Assembly (NCBI GenBank): GCA_965657645.1
Contig: CBFHOS010000002.1
Coordinates: forward strand, 62,001 to 126,000
DNA from: CBFHOS01 sp965657645
GTDB lineage: Bacteria > Pseudomonadota > Alphaproteobacteria > Puniceispirillales > Puniceispirillaceae
Length of the DNA stretch: 64,000 nucleotides
Direction of reading: 5' to 3'
Positions 35,571 through 43,376 of this stretch are shown piece by piece. The notes beneath the pieces are model-generated. The model saw only the letters and a program-made list of their open reading frames with translations, did no database searches and had not been told where the DNA came from. The translations under genes were made by a program, and so were the position numbers. Within the stretch, counting starts at the first letter, position 1, and every line of letters starts with the position of its first letter.

Positions 35571-36329
35571 ATGCTAGAGGCCGCGCTTTCATCCTTTGAT
35601 ACAACCATGTTGATGGTGATAGCGGGAACCTTTGTGCTATCGGGTGTGGTCAAAGGATTTTTAGGCATCGGCCTGCCAACGGCGGCGCTTGGTATTCTAA
35701 CCTTGCTGATGTCGCCAACCGAGGCGATCTCGCTATTGATCATGCCGATTATTTTCACCAATGCCGTGCAGTTTTACCGTGCCTCGAACCGGTTGGAGAC
35801 TGCCCATAAATATAAATATTTTGGCCTTACAATCATGCTGAGCATCTTTGTGACGTCATTATTTATCACCAGCTATCCGCCGGGTTTGCTGACCGTTGCG
35901 ATTGGTATTGCAATGGTGGTGTTCTCGGCGAATTTGTTATTCGGGTTGAGCTTGCCAGTTGGGCCGGGGCTGAATTGGCAAATTGGTGTTGGCGTTGTTT
36001 CCGGTATTCTGGGCGGGCTTAGTTCGATCTGGTCGCCGCCGGTGGCGATGTATCTGATGGCCCGCAATACACCGAAAGATGAATTTATCGGGGCCGCTGG
36101 GTTTCTATTCTTATGCGGTTGTTTTCCGTTGGCGGCAGGGCTGTTTTTATCTGGTGTTGTTACCGCTGAGACAACGGTAAAATCGACCTTTGCGTTGATC
36201 GTTGCGCTGGTCGGATTCCGGATTGGCGAGATCATGCGCAATCGCTTGTCACAAAAGAATTTCCGCACAATCATTCTGGTGGCGTTCCTGATCATGGGTG
36301 GCCGCCTGATTGCTGTTGGGCTGTTCTAG
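35571..36329 (+). CDS. TSUP-family exporter (TauE/SafE-like)
   Basis: 252-aa membrane protein with about eight helices of the TauE/SafE (TSUP) family. N-terminal VIAGTFVLSGVVKGFLGIGLPTAALGIL and the repeat-equivalent GVVSGILGGLSSIWSPPVAMYL carry the Gly-rich kink motifs of this family. TSUP proteins export sulfite or sulfoacetate, or import them; adjacent to a SauS/SauT-like pair the simplest role is sulfite export, which is inference. Starts 5 bases after the ligase stop. Confidence 0.8.
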   Translation: MLEAALSSFDTTMLMVIAGTFVLSGVVKGFLGIGLPTAALGILTLLMSPTEAISLLIMPIIFTNAVQFYRASNRLETAHKYKYFGLTIMLSIFVTSLFITSYPPGLLTVAIGIAMVVFSANLLFGLSLPVGPGLNWQIGVGVVSGILGGLSSIWSPPVAMYLMARNTPKDEFIGAAGFLFLCGCFPLAAGLFLSGVVTAETTVKSTFALIVALVGFRIGEIMRNRLSQKNFRTIILVAFLIMGGRLIAVGLF

Positions 36330-36332
36330 GGC

Positions 36333-37196
36333 TTAATTGGCTGGCTTCGCATTGGGGAAAAACAACTGCTCTCCGGTGTTTTTATAGCTGGCAATGGCAC
36401 GCTGTCCGGCCGGTGAAAGCAACCAATTGGTAAAGATGGTGGCGGCGCTTGTTTTGGTCCGGGGACAGGCTGATTGGCTCACCGTGATGACACCATATTG
36501 ATTGAACAGCACCGGATCGCCTTCAAGCAAAATCTGGTGATCGTTTTTATTGCCGAACGCCAGCCATGTTGCACGGTCGCTAAACACATAGGCGTCTGTC
36601 TGGACGGCAAAGTTTAGCGTTGCCCCCATGCTGGCGCCGGTTTCGCGGTACCATTCATCCGCGCCGCTAATAGGGGCGAACCCGCTTTGCCCCCATAGGC
36701 GTTTCTCGGCCTTATGCGTGCCGCTATTATCGCCGCGTGAGGCAAAAATATTCTGGCCAGCGCCAAGCTTGCGAAAGGCCTCGAGCGCGGTATTCAAACC
36801 GGCAATGCCAGCCGGATCACTGGCCGGTCCCAAAATCACAAAATCATTATACATCAAATCATGACGGGCGACGCCATAACCGGCCGTCACAAAGGCAATC
36901 TCGTCATCGGTGGAATGCACGATTAAAACATCACCGTCACAACGCCGCGCATTGGTAATCGCCTGGCCCGTACCAACCGCAACAACCCGAACAATAATCC
37001 CGCTATCGGCGGTGAATAGCGGCAATAGATAATCATAGAGGCCGGAATTCTGGGTCGAGGTGGTTGATTGCAGGATAATTGAATTATCACTGGCCACACT
37101 ATTGCTCGTCATCATTGCCAGTGCGACAATACCGAACAGAGTTGATTGTATGGTCATCATCACAGCAAGCATAAAGCGTTTAGGCCAATATTTCAT
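36333..37196 (-). CDS. tupA: Tungstate (or molybdate) ABC binding protein TupA
   Basis: 287-aa periplasmic oxyanion-binding protein. A signal peptide precedes SDNSIILQSTTSTQNSGLYDYL; the TTSTQNSG segment and VAVGTGQAITNARRCDGDV match TupA. FASRGDNSGTHKAE is another oxyanion contact. ATG 37196 has GGAG 10 bases upstream; a GTG at 37214 would place that site inside the gene. No TupB or TupC gene is adjacent, so the receptor is an orphan here. Divergent from moaA, a molybdopterin gene, giving a cofactor theme. Confidence 0.88.
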   Translation of the reverse strand: MKYWPKRFMLAVMMTIQSTLFGIVALAMMTSNSVASDNSIILQSTTSTQNSGLYDYLLPLFTADSGIIVRVVAVGTGQAITNARRCDGDVLIVHSTDDEIAFVTAGYGVARHDLMYNDFVILGPASDPAGIAGLNTALEAFRKLGAGQNIFASRGDNSGTHKAEKRLWGQSGFAPISGADEWYRETGASMGATLNFAVQTDAYVFSDRATWLAFGNKNDHQILLEGDPVLFNQYGVITVSQSACPRTKTSAATIFTNWLLSPAGQRAIASYKNTGEQLFFPNAKPAN

Positions 37197-37305
37197 ATCG
37201 TTACGTCTCCCCACCGTACCAATTTGTCGCAGTTCAAACCCTCGCGATTAAGGTGGCATGCGGGCGTGGTTGAGGCTAGGGTTGTTGTGAGAAAAAGGAA
37301 CAAAG

Positions 37306-38334
37306 ATGACACGCCTTAAGCAAATTGATAGGCCAGTAACCGAATTAGTCGATCCGTTTGGTCGTACGGTCGATTATATCCGCGTTTCAGTGACTGATCG
37401 CTGTGATTTCCGCTGTGTTTATTGCATGGCGGAGAATATGACATTCTTACCAAAATCAGAGCTGCTTTCGCTAGAGGAACTCGAGATGGTCTGTCGTAAT
37501 TTCATGGCGATGGGCACCCGCAAAATCAGGCTAACTGGCGGTGAGCCGCTTGTGCGCCGCAATATCATGCAATTGATCCGCAATCTTGGCGCCGAGGTCA
37601 AGGCAGGTAATCTCGACGAACTAACGATCACCACCAACGGCAGTCAGCTTTATAAAATGGCGGATGAACTTGTTGATGCAGGGGTAAAGCGCCTCAACAT
37701 TTCCATCGATACGTTGAATCCGGTTAAATTCAGGGAAATCACCCGCTGGGGCGATCTGGATAAGGTGCTTGCGGGCCTTAAAGCGGCACGCGAGGCTGGG
37801 CTGGATATCAAACTCAATGCGGTTGCGCTGAAAGGCGTCAATGAGGATGATCTTGGCGATATGGTCCAATGGGCCGGTGATCAGGGGTTCGATATGACCA
37901 TCATCGAGGTCATGCCGATGGGCGATATCGGCAATGAAAACCGGGTTGATCAATATCTGCCACTGTCACAATTACGCACCCAGCTTGCCAAACGCTTTAC
38001 GATGATTGATAGCGACCACCAAACGTCGGGTCCGGCCCGTTATGTGAACATTGCCGAAACAGGGCGGCGGCTTGGTTTCATTACCCCGCTTACGCATAAT
38101 TTTTGCGAGAGCTGTAACCGCGTGCGGGTTACCTGCACTGGCCAGCTCTATATGTGTCTGGGCCAAGATGACAATGCGGATCTATCGGCGGCATTGCGCG
38201 GCGGTGGCGAGGCTGGTCTGCGCGATGCCATCATTGAGGCGATTGGTCGGAAACCAAAGGGCCATGATTTTATCATTAACCGTCGGTCCCCCGCTGTCGC
38301 TGTCGGGCGTCATATGAATGTGACGGGTGGCTAG
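37306..38334 (+). CDS. moaA: GTP 3',8-cyclase MoaA
   Basis: Radical-SAM enzyme starting molybdopterin synthesis by converting GTP to cyclic pyranopterin precursor. 342 aa. The SAM cluster CxxxCxxC is in TDRCDFRCVYCMAE, and the C-terminal cluster in FCESCNRVRVTCTGQLYMC. The protein ends VTGG, the functionally needed Gly-Gly tail. GERLTGGEPLVRR-like motif and TTNG are present as RLTGGEPLVRR and TITTNGSQL. Followed after two bases by sdhB, so the two may be on one mRNA although functions differ. Confidence 0.97.
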   Translation: MTRLKQIDRPVTELVDPFGRTVDYIRVSVTDRCDFRCVYCMAENMTFLPKSELLSLEELEMVCRNFMAMGTRKIRLTGGEPLVRRNIMQLIRNLGAEVKAGNLDELTITTNGSQLYKMADELVDAGVKRLNISIDTLNPVKFREITRWGDLDKVLAGLKAAREAGLDIKLNAVALKGVNEDDLGDMVQWAGDQGFDMTIIEVMPMGDIGNENRVDQYLPLSQLRTQLAKRFTMIDSDHQTSGPARYVNIAETGRRLGFITPLTHNFCESCNRVRVTCTGQLYMCLGQDDNADLSAALRGGGEAGLRDAIIEAIGRKPKGHDFIINRRSPAVAVGRHMNVTGG

Positions 38335-38336
38335 AT

Positions 38337-39125
38337 ATGAGACATGATGGCGAGGCAGTAACAGACCGTGCTGAACCATCGATTATGGTATCAGTGTGGC
38401 GCGGCGATGAAGCCAATGGCGCCTATGAAGAATTTGCCGTGCCAGCGCGTGAAAGCCAGACTGTTTTAGATATCGTTTCATGGATCCAGCAATATGTTGA
38501 CCCGACCCTGACCTATCGCTTTGCGTGCCGGGTGGGGATGTGTGGTTCATGTGCGATGATGGTTAATGATAGCCCGCGATGGACCTGTCGGACGCATGCC
38601 AGCAAAGCGGTCAAGGATGGCCGATTAAAGATTGCCCCGCTACGCAATTTACCGGTGGTCAAAGATCTGGTGACGGATATGGATCCGTTCTTTGATAAAT
38701 GGGTAGATGCCGAGGGACGCCATCACGCCAGTGCAACACGTCATGACCCCATCGCCGCGATTGACCCGCAATCGGCCGAACGGATAGAGGCGAATAGCGG
38801 TATTGAATGTATCAATTGCGCGGTGTGCTATGCGGCATGTGATACCGTTGCTGGTAATGATGATTATCTGGGGCCGGCCGCGCTACAACGGGCATGGACG
38901 CTCTATAATGACGCCAAGGACGCCGATAAAACCACCATCATTGATGCGGTTTCTGGCAAAGGTGGGTGTCATAATTGCCACTCCATGGGTAGCTGTGCGC
39001 ATTATTGTCCGAACGAGCTTAATCCGATGCGTGCCATTGCCGGTTTGAAAAAGGCAACGGCGTCTTCTTCACTCAAATCACCGCTAAGATCATTGTTGGG
39101 TTTGGCGTCGGGGAACGAGGGATAG
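38337..39125 (+). CDS. sdhB: Succinate dehydrogenase/fumarate reductase iron-sulfur subunit
   Basis: 262-aa three-cluster electron-transfer subunit. The [2Fe-2S] plant-ferredoxin-type domain contains FACRVGMCGSCAMMVN and RTHAS; the [4Fe-4S] and [3Fe-4S] domain has CINCAVCYAACD and CHNCHSMGSCAHYCPNELNP. YLGPAALQRAWTLYNDAKD is the usual quinone-side helix. N-terminus may start at a later Met. The gene starts two bases after moaA; sdhC follows immediately. The protein is a mid-divergent SdhB, consistent with the unusual SdhA of the same run. Confidence 0.9.
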   Translation: MRHDGEAVTDRAEPSIMVSVWRGDEANGAYEEFAVPARESQTVLDIVSWIQQYVDPTLTYRFACRVGMCGSCAMMVNDSPRWTCRTHASKAVKDGRLKIAPLRNLPVVKDLVTDMDPFFDKWVDAEGRHHASATRHDPIAAIDPQSAERIEANSGIECINCAVCYAACDTVAGNDDYLGPAALQRAWTLYNDAKDADKTTIIDAVSGKGGCHNCHSMGSCAHYCPNELNPMRAIAGLKKATASSSLKSPLRSLLGLASGNEG

Positions 39126-39127
39126 GC

Positions 39128-39460
39128 ATGTTGGATTTGCGCCTCTATATGCTGCAACGATTGACCGCCTTGGTGATGGCGCCGCTGACCATTGGTCATA
39201 TTGCGGTGATGATCTATGCGGTTCAGGGCGGGTTGACCGCAACAGAAATTCTGGGGCGCACCCAAGGTAGTTTTGGCTGGCTGTTATTCTACGGCACTTT
39301 TGTGGTTGCGGTTTCGATCCATGCAGCGATTGGATTGCGGGTTGTGACGCATGAATGGCTTGGCCTATCGGGACGGTCGCTGGCGGTGTTTTCATGGCTG
39401 GTTTGTATTGGGTTACTGGTAATGGGAGGGCGCGCCGTGTTGGCCGTCACTATGTTATGA
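39128..39460 (+). CDS. sdhC: Succinate dehydrogenase/fumarate reductase membrane anchor subunit C
   Basis: 110-aa membrane subunit with three predicted helices: LQRLTALVMAPLTIGHIAVMIY, WLLFYGTFVVAVSIHAAIGLRVV and FSWLVCIGLLVMGGRAVLAV. The SIHAAIGLRVVTHEW stretch holds a His in the position of the haem ligand. Its stop overlaps the next ATG (ATGA). Confidence 0.8.
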   Translation: MLDLRLYMLQRLTALVMAPLTIGHIAVMIYAVQGGLTATEILGRTQGSFGWLLFYGTFVVAVSIHAAIGLRVVTHEWLGLSGRSLAVFSWLVCIGLLVMGGRAVLAVTML

Positions 39461-39828
39461 GCGCGCGCAACCAAGCGCAGGGCGGGATGATCCGTCCGGC
39501 ACGCGCCCATCCCCTATGGCTGGCTTTCGTGTTGCACCGCGTATCTGGCGTTGCCTTGGCGCTGTTTCTACCGCTTCATTTTTGGGTGCTATCGCTAGCG
39601 TTAACCAGTCCGGACCGGCTCGATGGGTTTTTGAAATTTACCGAATTGCCGATGGTAAAGCTGGCTGAATTCGGCTTAGTATTTTTACTAGCGGTACACA
39701 TATTTGGTGGCTTGCGGTTAATGGCGCTAGAATTTCTGCCTTGGTCTAATCGACAGAAATCTCTGGCGGCGGCGGCGGTTGGCGGCGCGTTTCTCGTGGC
39801 GACCAGTTTCTTTTTACAGGCGATATAA
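39457..39828 (+). CDS. sdhD: Succinate dehydrogenase/fumarate reductase membrane anchor subunit D
   Basis: 123-aa membrane subunit, starting at the ATGA overlap with sdhC. Helices are LAFVLHRVSGVALALFLPLHFWVLSL, VKLAEFGLVFLLAVHIFGGLRLMAL and the last segment AAAVGGAFLVATSFF. HRVSG resembles the quinone-site motif of SdhC-like proteins, and LLAVHIFGGLR carries the second haem-ligand His. The gene ends inside a 12-base tandem array, so the last residues QAI are part of the repeat. Confidence 0.78.
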   Translation: MSARNQAQGGMIRPARAHPLWLAFVLHRVSGVALALFLPLHFWVLSLALTSPDRLDGFLKFTELPMVKLAEFGLVFLLAVHIFGGLRLMALEFLPWSNRQKSLAAAAVGGAFLVATSFFLQAI

Positions 39829-39875
39829 CAGGCAATATTACAGGCAATATAACAGGCATTATGAGAGGCAATATA
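39816..39875. repeat. 12-bp tandem array across the sdhD stop and sdhA start region
   Basis: Five units of consensus ACAGGCAATATA begin at 39816, 39828, 39840, 39852 and 39864. The first overlaps the sdhD stop codon and the last contains one candidate sdhA start (39861). The array fills the whole intergenic gap, so copy number directly sets sdhD-sdhA spacing. Confidence 0.92.
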
Positions 39876-39884
39876 GGTATATCA

Positions 39885-41687
39885 ATGAACCCAGTTATTG
39901 AACGGCATGACACTGATATTCTTATCCTCGGCACTGGCGGTGCTGGATTGTTTGCCGCGCTCCATGCCCAGCAAAGCGCGCCTGAAGGTACTAAAATTAC
40001 CATTGCGGTTAAAGGTCTGATCGGGAAATCTGGTTGCACCCGCATGGTACAGGGCGGCTATAACGTCGCGCTTGGTGGCGGCGACACGGTTGAACGCCAT
40101 TTCATGGATACGATTAAAGGTGGCAAATGGCTACCCAATCAGGATATGGCGTGGCGGTTATGCAAAGAGGCCGTTACCCGTATTACCGAGCTGGAAAATG
40201 AAATCGGTTGTTTCTTTGATCGCAATGCCGATGGCAGTTTGCATCAAAAGGCGTTTGCTGGCCAAACCGCGGATAGAACTGTGCATAAGGGCGATCTGAC
40301 CGGCATCGAAATCATCAGCCGGTTGATGGAACAAGTGTTATCACAGCCAGTTGAGAAATTGCAGGAACACCGCGCCATTGGCCTCATTCCCACTGCTGAT
40401 GGCACTGCGCTTGCTGGGGTTCTGTTCATTGACATGCGCACTGGTGGGTTTCGTTTTGTGCGGGCCAAAACGGTGTTGATGGCAACTGGCGGCGGGCCAA
40501 CCATGTATAAATTCCACACCCCATCCGGTGACAAAACGATGGATGGTTTGGCGATGGCTTTGCGCGTTGGCTTGCCTCTACGCGATATGGAAATGGTGCA
40601 ATTCCATCCGACCGGATTATTGGCTGGCGACTTTACCCGCATGACCGGAACGGTTTTGGAAGAGGGATTGCGCGGCGCGGGCGGGCAATTGCTAAATGGT
40701 AGTGGCAACCGCTTTATGTTTGATTATGACGGCAAGGGCGAACGGGCCACACGCGATGTGGTTAGCCGCGGTATCTATGCCGAGATGCGCAAAAGCAACA
40801 CGTCTGAAAATGGTGGTGTGTATATTTCGATGGGTCACCTTGGCCCTGATTATGTGCGCGAGAAATTCAAAGGCATGGTCAAACGCTGTGAGGATAGCGG
40901 TTTTGATCTGGCGGCTGGCCGTGTTGAGGTTGTGCCAACGGCGCATTATTTCATGGGCGGTGTTGTGGTTGACGTTGATACGCGTACCGCATTAGAGGGC
41001 CTTTATGTCGCTGGTGAGGATGCGGGCGGCGCGCATGGATCAAACCGTCTTGGCGGCAATGGCGTTGCCAATTCGACTGTTTATGGTGGCATTGCCGGTG
41101 ATGTCATGGGCCGTGATATTCGCAAAATGCCGAGCTTGCGAGAGCCAGATGAGGCGATCTTGCAGGCCGAGATTGACCGCGCCATTCACCCATTGCAAAA
41201 ACCCGCCGCACTGATCCAGCCGCTCCGCAATAAATTGCAAAATGTCATGTGGGATGATGTCGGGGTGATGCGCACTGCTGCTGGCATGGAACGCGGGCTA
41301 AAGGGGCTGGTGGCGATTGATGATGAATTGATGCAGGCCGGTGTCGCGTCTGGCAATCTTGCCTTTAACCTAACATGGCATGATTGGTTAAACATGCGCT
41401 CTCTATGTGATATTTCGGCGGTAATCACCAAGGCTGGCTTGGCCCGAACAAATTCGCGCGGCGCCCATTTCCGCGAAGATTTCCCCGAAGAGGGTGATCT
41501 GGACAAATCCTATTTCACCGTCGCCCAACAACAGGCCGGCGATCTGTCAGTCACCACAGAGCCGGTAGATTTCTCCATTGTAAAACCGGGTGAGACGATC
41601 TTGCCCAAAGGCGAGCCAGATAGTTTGCTGCATGAAGATCCCGAGCCAGATAGCGTGGTGCCCGAAAAAGTGGGAGCTTTCTCATGA
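39885..41687 (+). CDS. sdhA: Succinate dehydrogenase/fumarate reductase flavoprotein subunit (Cys at flavin-link position)
   Basis: About 600-aa flavoprotein. FAD motif ILILGTGGAGLFAALHAQ at the start; HPTGLLAGDFTRMTG, EEGLRGAGGQLLN, VVPTAHYFMGGVVVD and GSNRLGGN retain the catalytic Arg/His/Arg residues. The segment SGCTRMVQGG aligns with RSHTVAAQGG of classical SdhA, so Cys51 replaces the His that links FAD covalently. Start 39885 preferred; 39861 lies in the tandem repeat. A direct sibling of sdhBCD, overlapping by 4 bases with the next gene. Direction (oxidation or reduction) is undecided. Confidence 0.88.
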   Translation: MNPVIERHDTDILILGTGGAGLFAALHAQQSAPEGTKITIAVKGLIGKSGCTRMVQGGYNVALGGGDTVERHFMDTIKGGKWLPNQDMAWRLCKEAVTRITELENEIGCFFDRNADGSLHQKAFAGQTADRTVHKGDLTGIEIISRLMEQVLSQPVEKLQEHRAIGLIPTADGTALAGVLFIDMRTGGFRFVRAKTVLMATGGGPTMYKFHTPSGDKTMDGLAMALRVGLPLRDMEMVQFHPTGLLAGDFTRMTGTVLEEGLRGAGGQLLNGSGNRFMFDYDGKGERATRDVVSRGIYAEMRKSNTSENGGVYISMGHLGPDYVREKFKGMVKRCEDSGFDLAAGRVEVVPTAHYFMGGVVVDVDTRTALEGLYVAGEDAGGAHGSNRLGGNGVANSTVYGGIAGDVMGRDIRKMPSLREPDEAILQAEIDRAIHPLQKPAALIQPLRNKLQNVMWDDVGVMRTAAGMERGLKGLVAIDDELMQAGVASGNLAFNLTWHDWLNMRSLCDISAVITKAGLARTNSRGAHFREDFPEEGDLDKSYFTVAQQQAGDLSVTTEPVDFSIVKPGETILPKGEPDSLLHEDPEPDSVVPEKVGAFS

Positions 41688-42646
41688 TCAAAACGTCCCT
41701 GATAGAGGCAACAGCCGAGGTCTTGATGGCAAAGGCGGCTATCGAAATTCCGGATGATTATCATGATGGTTTGAAACTGGCGGCAGAGAGCGAAGACGGT
41801 GACCTATCGTCATTTGTTCTGCATGCGATGTTGGAAAATTATCAGGCGGCAAAAGAAGATGGACGCGCGATGTGCGGCGATACTGGTACGCCGCGCTGGT
41901 ACATTAAAATGGGTAATGATGCGGCGCTAGAGGGCGGCCCGATTGCGCTAGAAGCGGCGTTGCGGCGGGCCACGGCAAAGGCAACCTATGACGTGCCCTT
42001 GCGGCCGAACCGGGTGCATCCCCTATGGCGGACTGACCATAATAACAATGTCGGTATTGGCGCGCCTGAAATTGAATACGCGTTCGAGCCTGAGGGCGAC
42101 TGGATTGATTTGATCACCGTGCATAAAGGTGGGCTTTTTGGCACTGATTATCGGATGCTATTCCCGTCTGATGGGATCGAGGGGATCAAACGGTTTTACC
42201 TCGACTCATTGATGGCCTTTGGCAAACGCGGATTGGCCTGCCAGCCGGCAATCATTGGTATTGGCCTTGGCGGGGCAAAGGATGCATGTATGGTTCTTGG
42301 CAAGCGGGCGGCCTGTCTACGTGTTGTCGGCTCTCGCAATTCCGATCCACGCATTGCCGAATTGGAAGACGAGTTCAAAGAATTGGGTAATTCTATCGGC
42401 ATGGGCGCGATGGGCTTTGTCGGCAAGAATATGGTGATCGATTGCAATATCGAAGTTGGCTATTGTCATACTGGCGGTATGCAGATGTCGGTTCATGCCT
42501 TTTGCCTATCATCACGGCGGGCAGTGGCCAGAATATATGGTGATGGACGGGTCGAATACCGCACCGACCCCGATTGGTTCACACCGTATCAGCGCAGGGA
42601 GACAGTCGAATGGGAACTAACCGGCGACCACGCGAAATTCGCCTAA
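41684..42646 (+). CDS. Class I fumarase/tartrate dehydratase alpha subunit
   Basis: 320-aa [4Fe-4S] hydro-lyase subunit of the two-subunit (FumA N-terminal/TtdA) type. MCGDTGTPRWYIKMG holds one cluster-binding Cys; others are in KDACMVLGKRAACLR and IDCNIEVGYCHTGGMQ. GIGLGGAK and NNNVGIGAPE are family motifs. It overlaps sdhA by 4 bases (ATGA), so translation is linked to the dehydrogenase. Substrate may be fumarate/malate or tartrate; the neighbouring sdh genes favour fumarate. Confidence 0.88.
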   Translation: MIKTSLIEATAEVLMAKAAIEIPDDYHDGLKLAAESEDGDLSSFVLHAMLENYQAAKEDGRAMCGDTGTPRWYIKMGNDAALEGGPIALEAALRRATAKATYDVPLRPNRVHPLWRTDHNNNVGIGAPEIEYAFEPEGDWIDLITVHKGGLFGTDYRMLFPSDGIEGIKRFYLDSLMAFGKRGLACQPAIIGIGLGGAKDACMVLGKRAACLRVVGSRNSDPRIAELEDEFKELGNSIGMGAMGFVGKNMVIDCNIEVGYCHTGGMQMSVHAFCLSSRRAVARIYGDGRVEYRTDPDWFTPYQRRETVEWELTGDHAKFA

Positions 42647-43287
42647 GTACAACCCCGACGCCAGAGGCACTCGCCGCGTTAAAGCTGGGGGATATCGTCT
42701 ATCTTGACGGGTTGATCTATACCGCGCGTGAGGGCGTTTATATGCGTGCGCTTGAAGACCAAGCGAATATCCCTATGGAATTACCCCAACAAAGCGCCGC
42801 TAATTTTCATTGCTCGCCAGCCGCATCAATTAAAGAGGATGGCGGTTTTGACCTTGGCGCGGTAACGGCCACCGCATCGTTCCGTTTTGCCAAATGGTTG
42901 CCGGAATGGATGGCGAAAACCGGGGCCAAACTTATCATCGGTAAGGGCGGTATGACCTCGGCCGATTATAAGAGTTATTTTGTCCCGAATGGCGCGATTT
43001 ATCTCTCCACGGTTGGCTATGGCACTGGTGCGCTTTTGGGGCGCGGGGTGGAGAATGTCGAGGCCGTTCATTGGCATGAAGAACTGGGAATTGCCCAGGC
43101 TATGTGGGTGCTGAAATGCAACCGGATGGGTCCGTTCATTGTGGCCTCGGATCAGGCGGGGAATTGTCTGTTTGAGCGCGAGAATGCCCGCATTGCCGAA
43201 AATATAGAGCGCGTCTATGAAGGAACCAAACCGGCAACGCTAAAACGCTATGGTGAAACTGACGATCGTTCTGATGAATTGATTTGA
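42610..43287 (+). CDS. Class I fumarase/tartrate dehydratase beta subunit
   Basis: 225-aa swivelling-domain partner (FumA C-terminal/TtdB type). Motifs: LKLGDIVYLDGLIYTAREG, SPAASIKEDGGFDLGAVTATAS, IIGKGGMTSADYKSYFV and MWVLKCNRMGPFIVASDQ. The ATG at 42610 has AGGGAGA upstream and overlaps the alpha gene by 37 bases; an in-frame GTG-like start at 42574 is less likely. Together the two subunits equal a single FumA polypeptide. Confidence 0.88.
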   Translation: MGTNRRPREIRLSTTPTPEALAALKLGDIVYLDGLIYTAREGVYMRALEDQANIPMELPQQSAANFHCSPAASIKEDGGFDLGAVTATASFRFAKWLPEWMAKTGAKLIIGKGGMTSADYKSYFVPNGAIYLSTVGYGTGALLGRGVENVEAVHWHEELGIAQAMWVLKCNRMGPFIVASDQAGNCLFERENARIAENIERVYEGTKPATLKRYGETDDRSDELI

Positions 43288-43376
43288 AAAAGTCTAGCGC
43301 AATGGCGCAGGAGCCAAACCCCGAGTAGTGAAACAAGCCCAGATTAGGGACACAAGGCGAGAGTAGGAACAGTCAA

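Noticed and set aside
29009..37234. AATTTGTCGCAGTT shared at 29009-29022 and 37221-37234, upstream of tctC and moaA
   Set aside because: Several identical 14-mer pairs are expected by chance in 64 kb; the two contexts are not aligned relative to starts.
39355..39456. Longer start for the sdhD subunit
   Set aside because: Would overlap sdhC by about 100 bases; the ATGA overlap at 39457 is the usual coupling.
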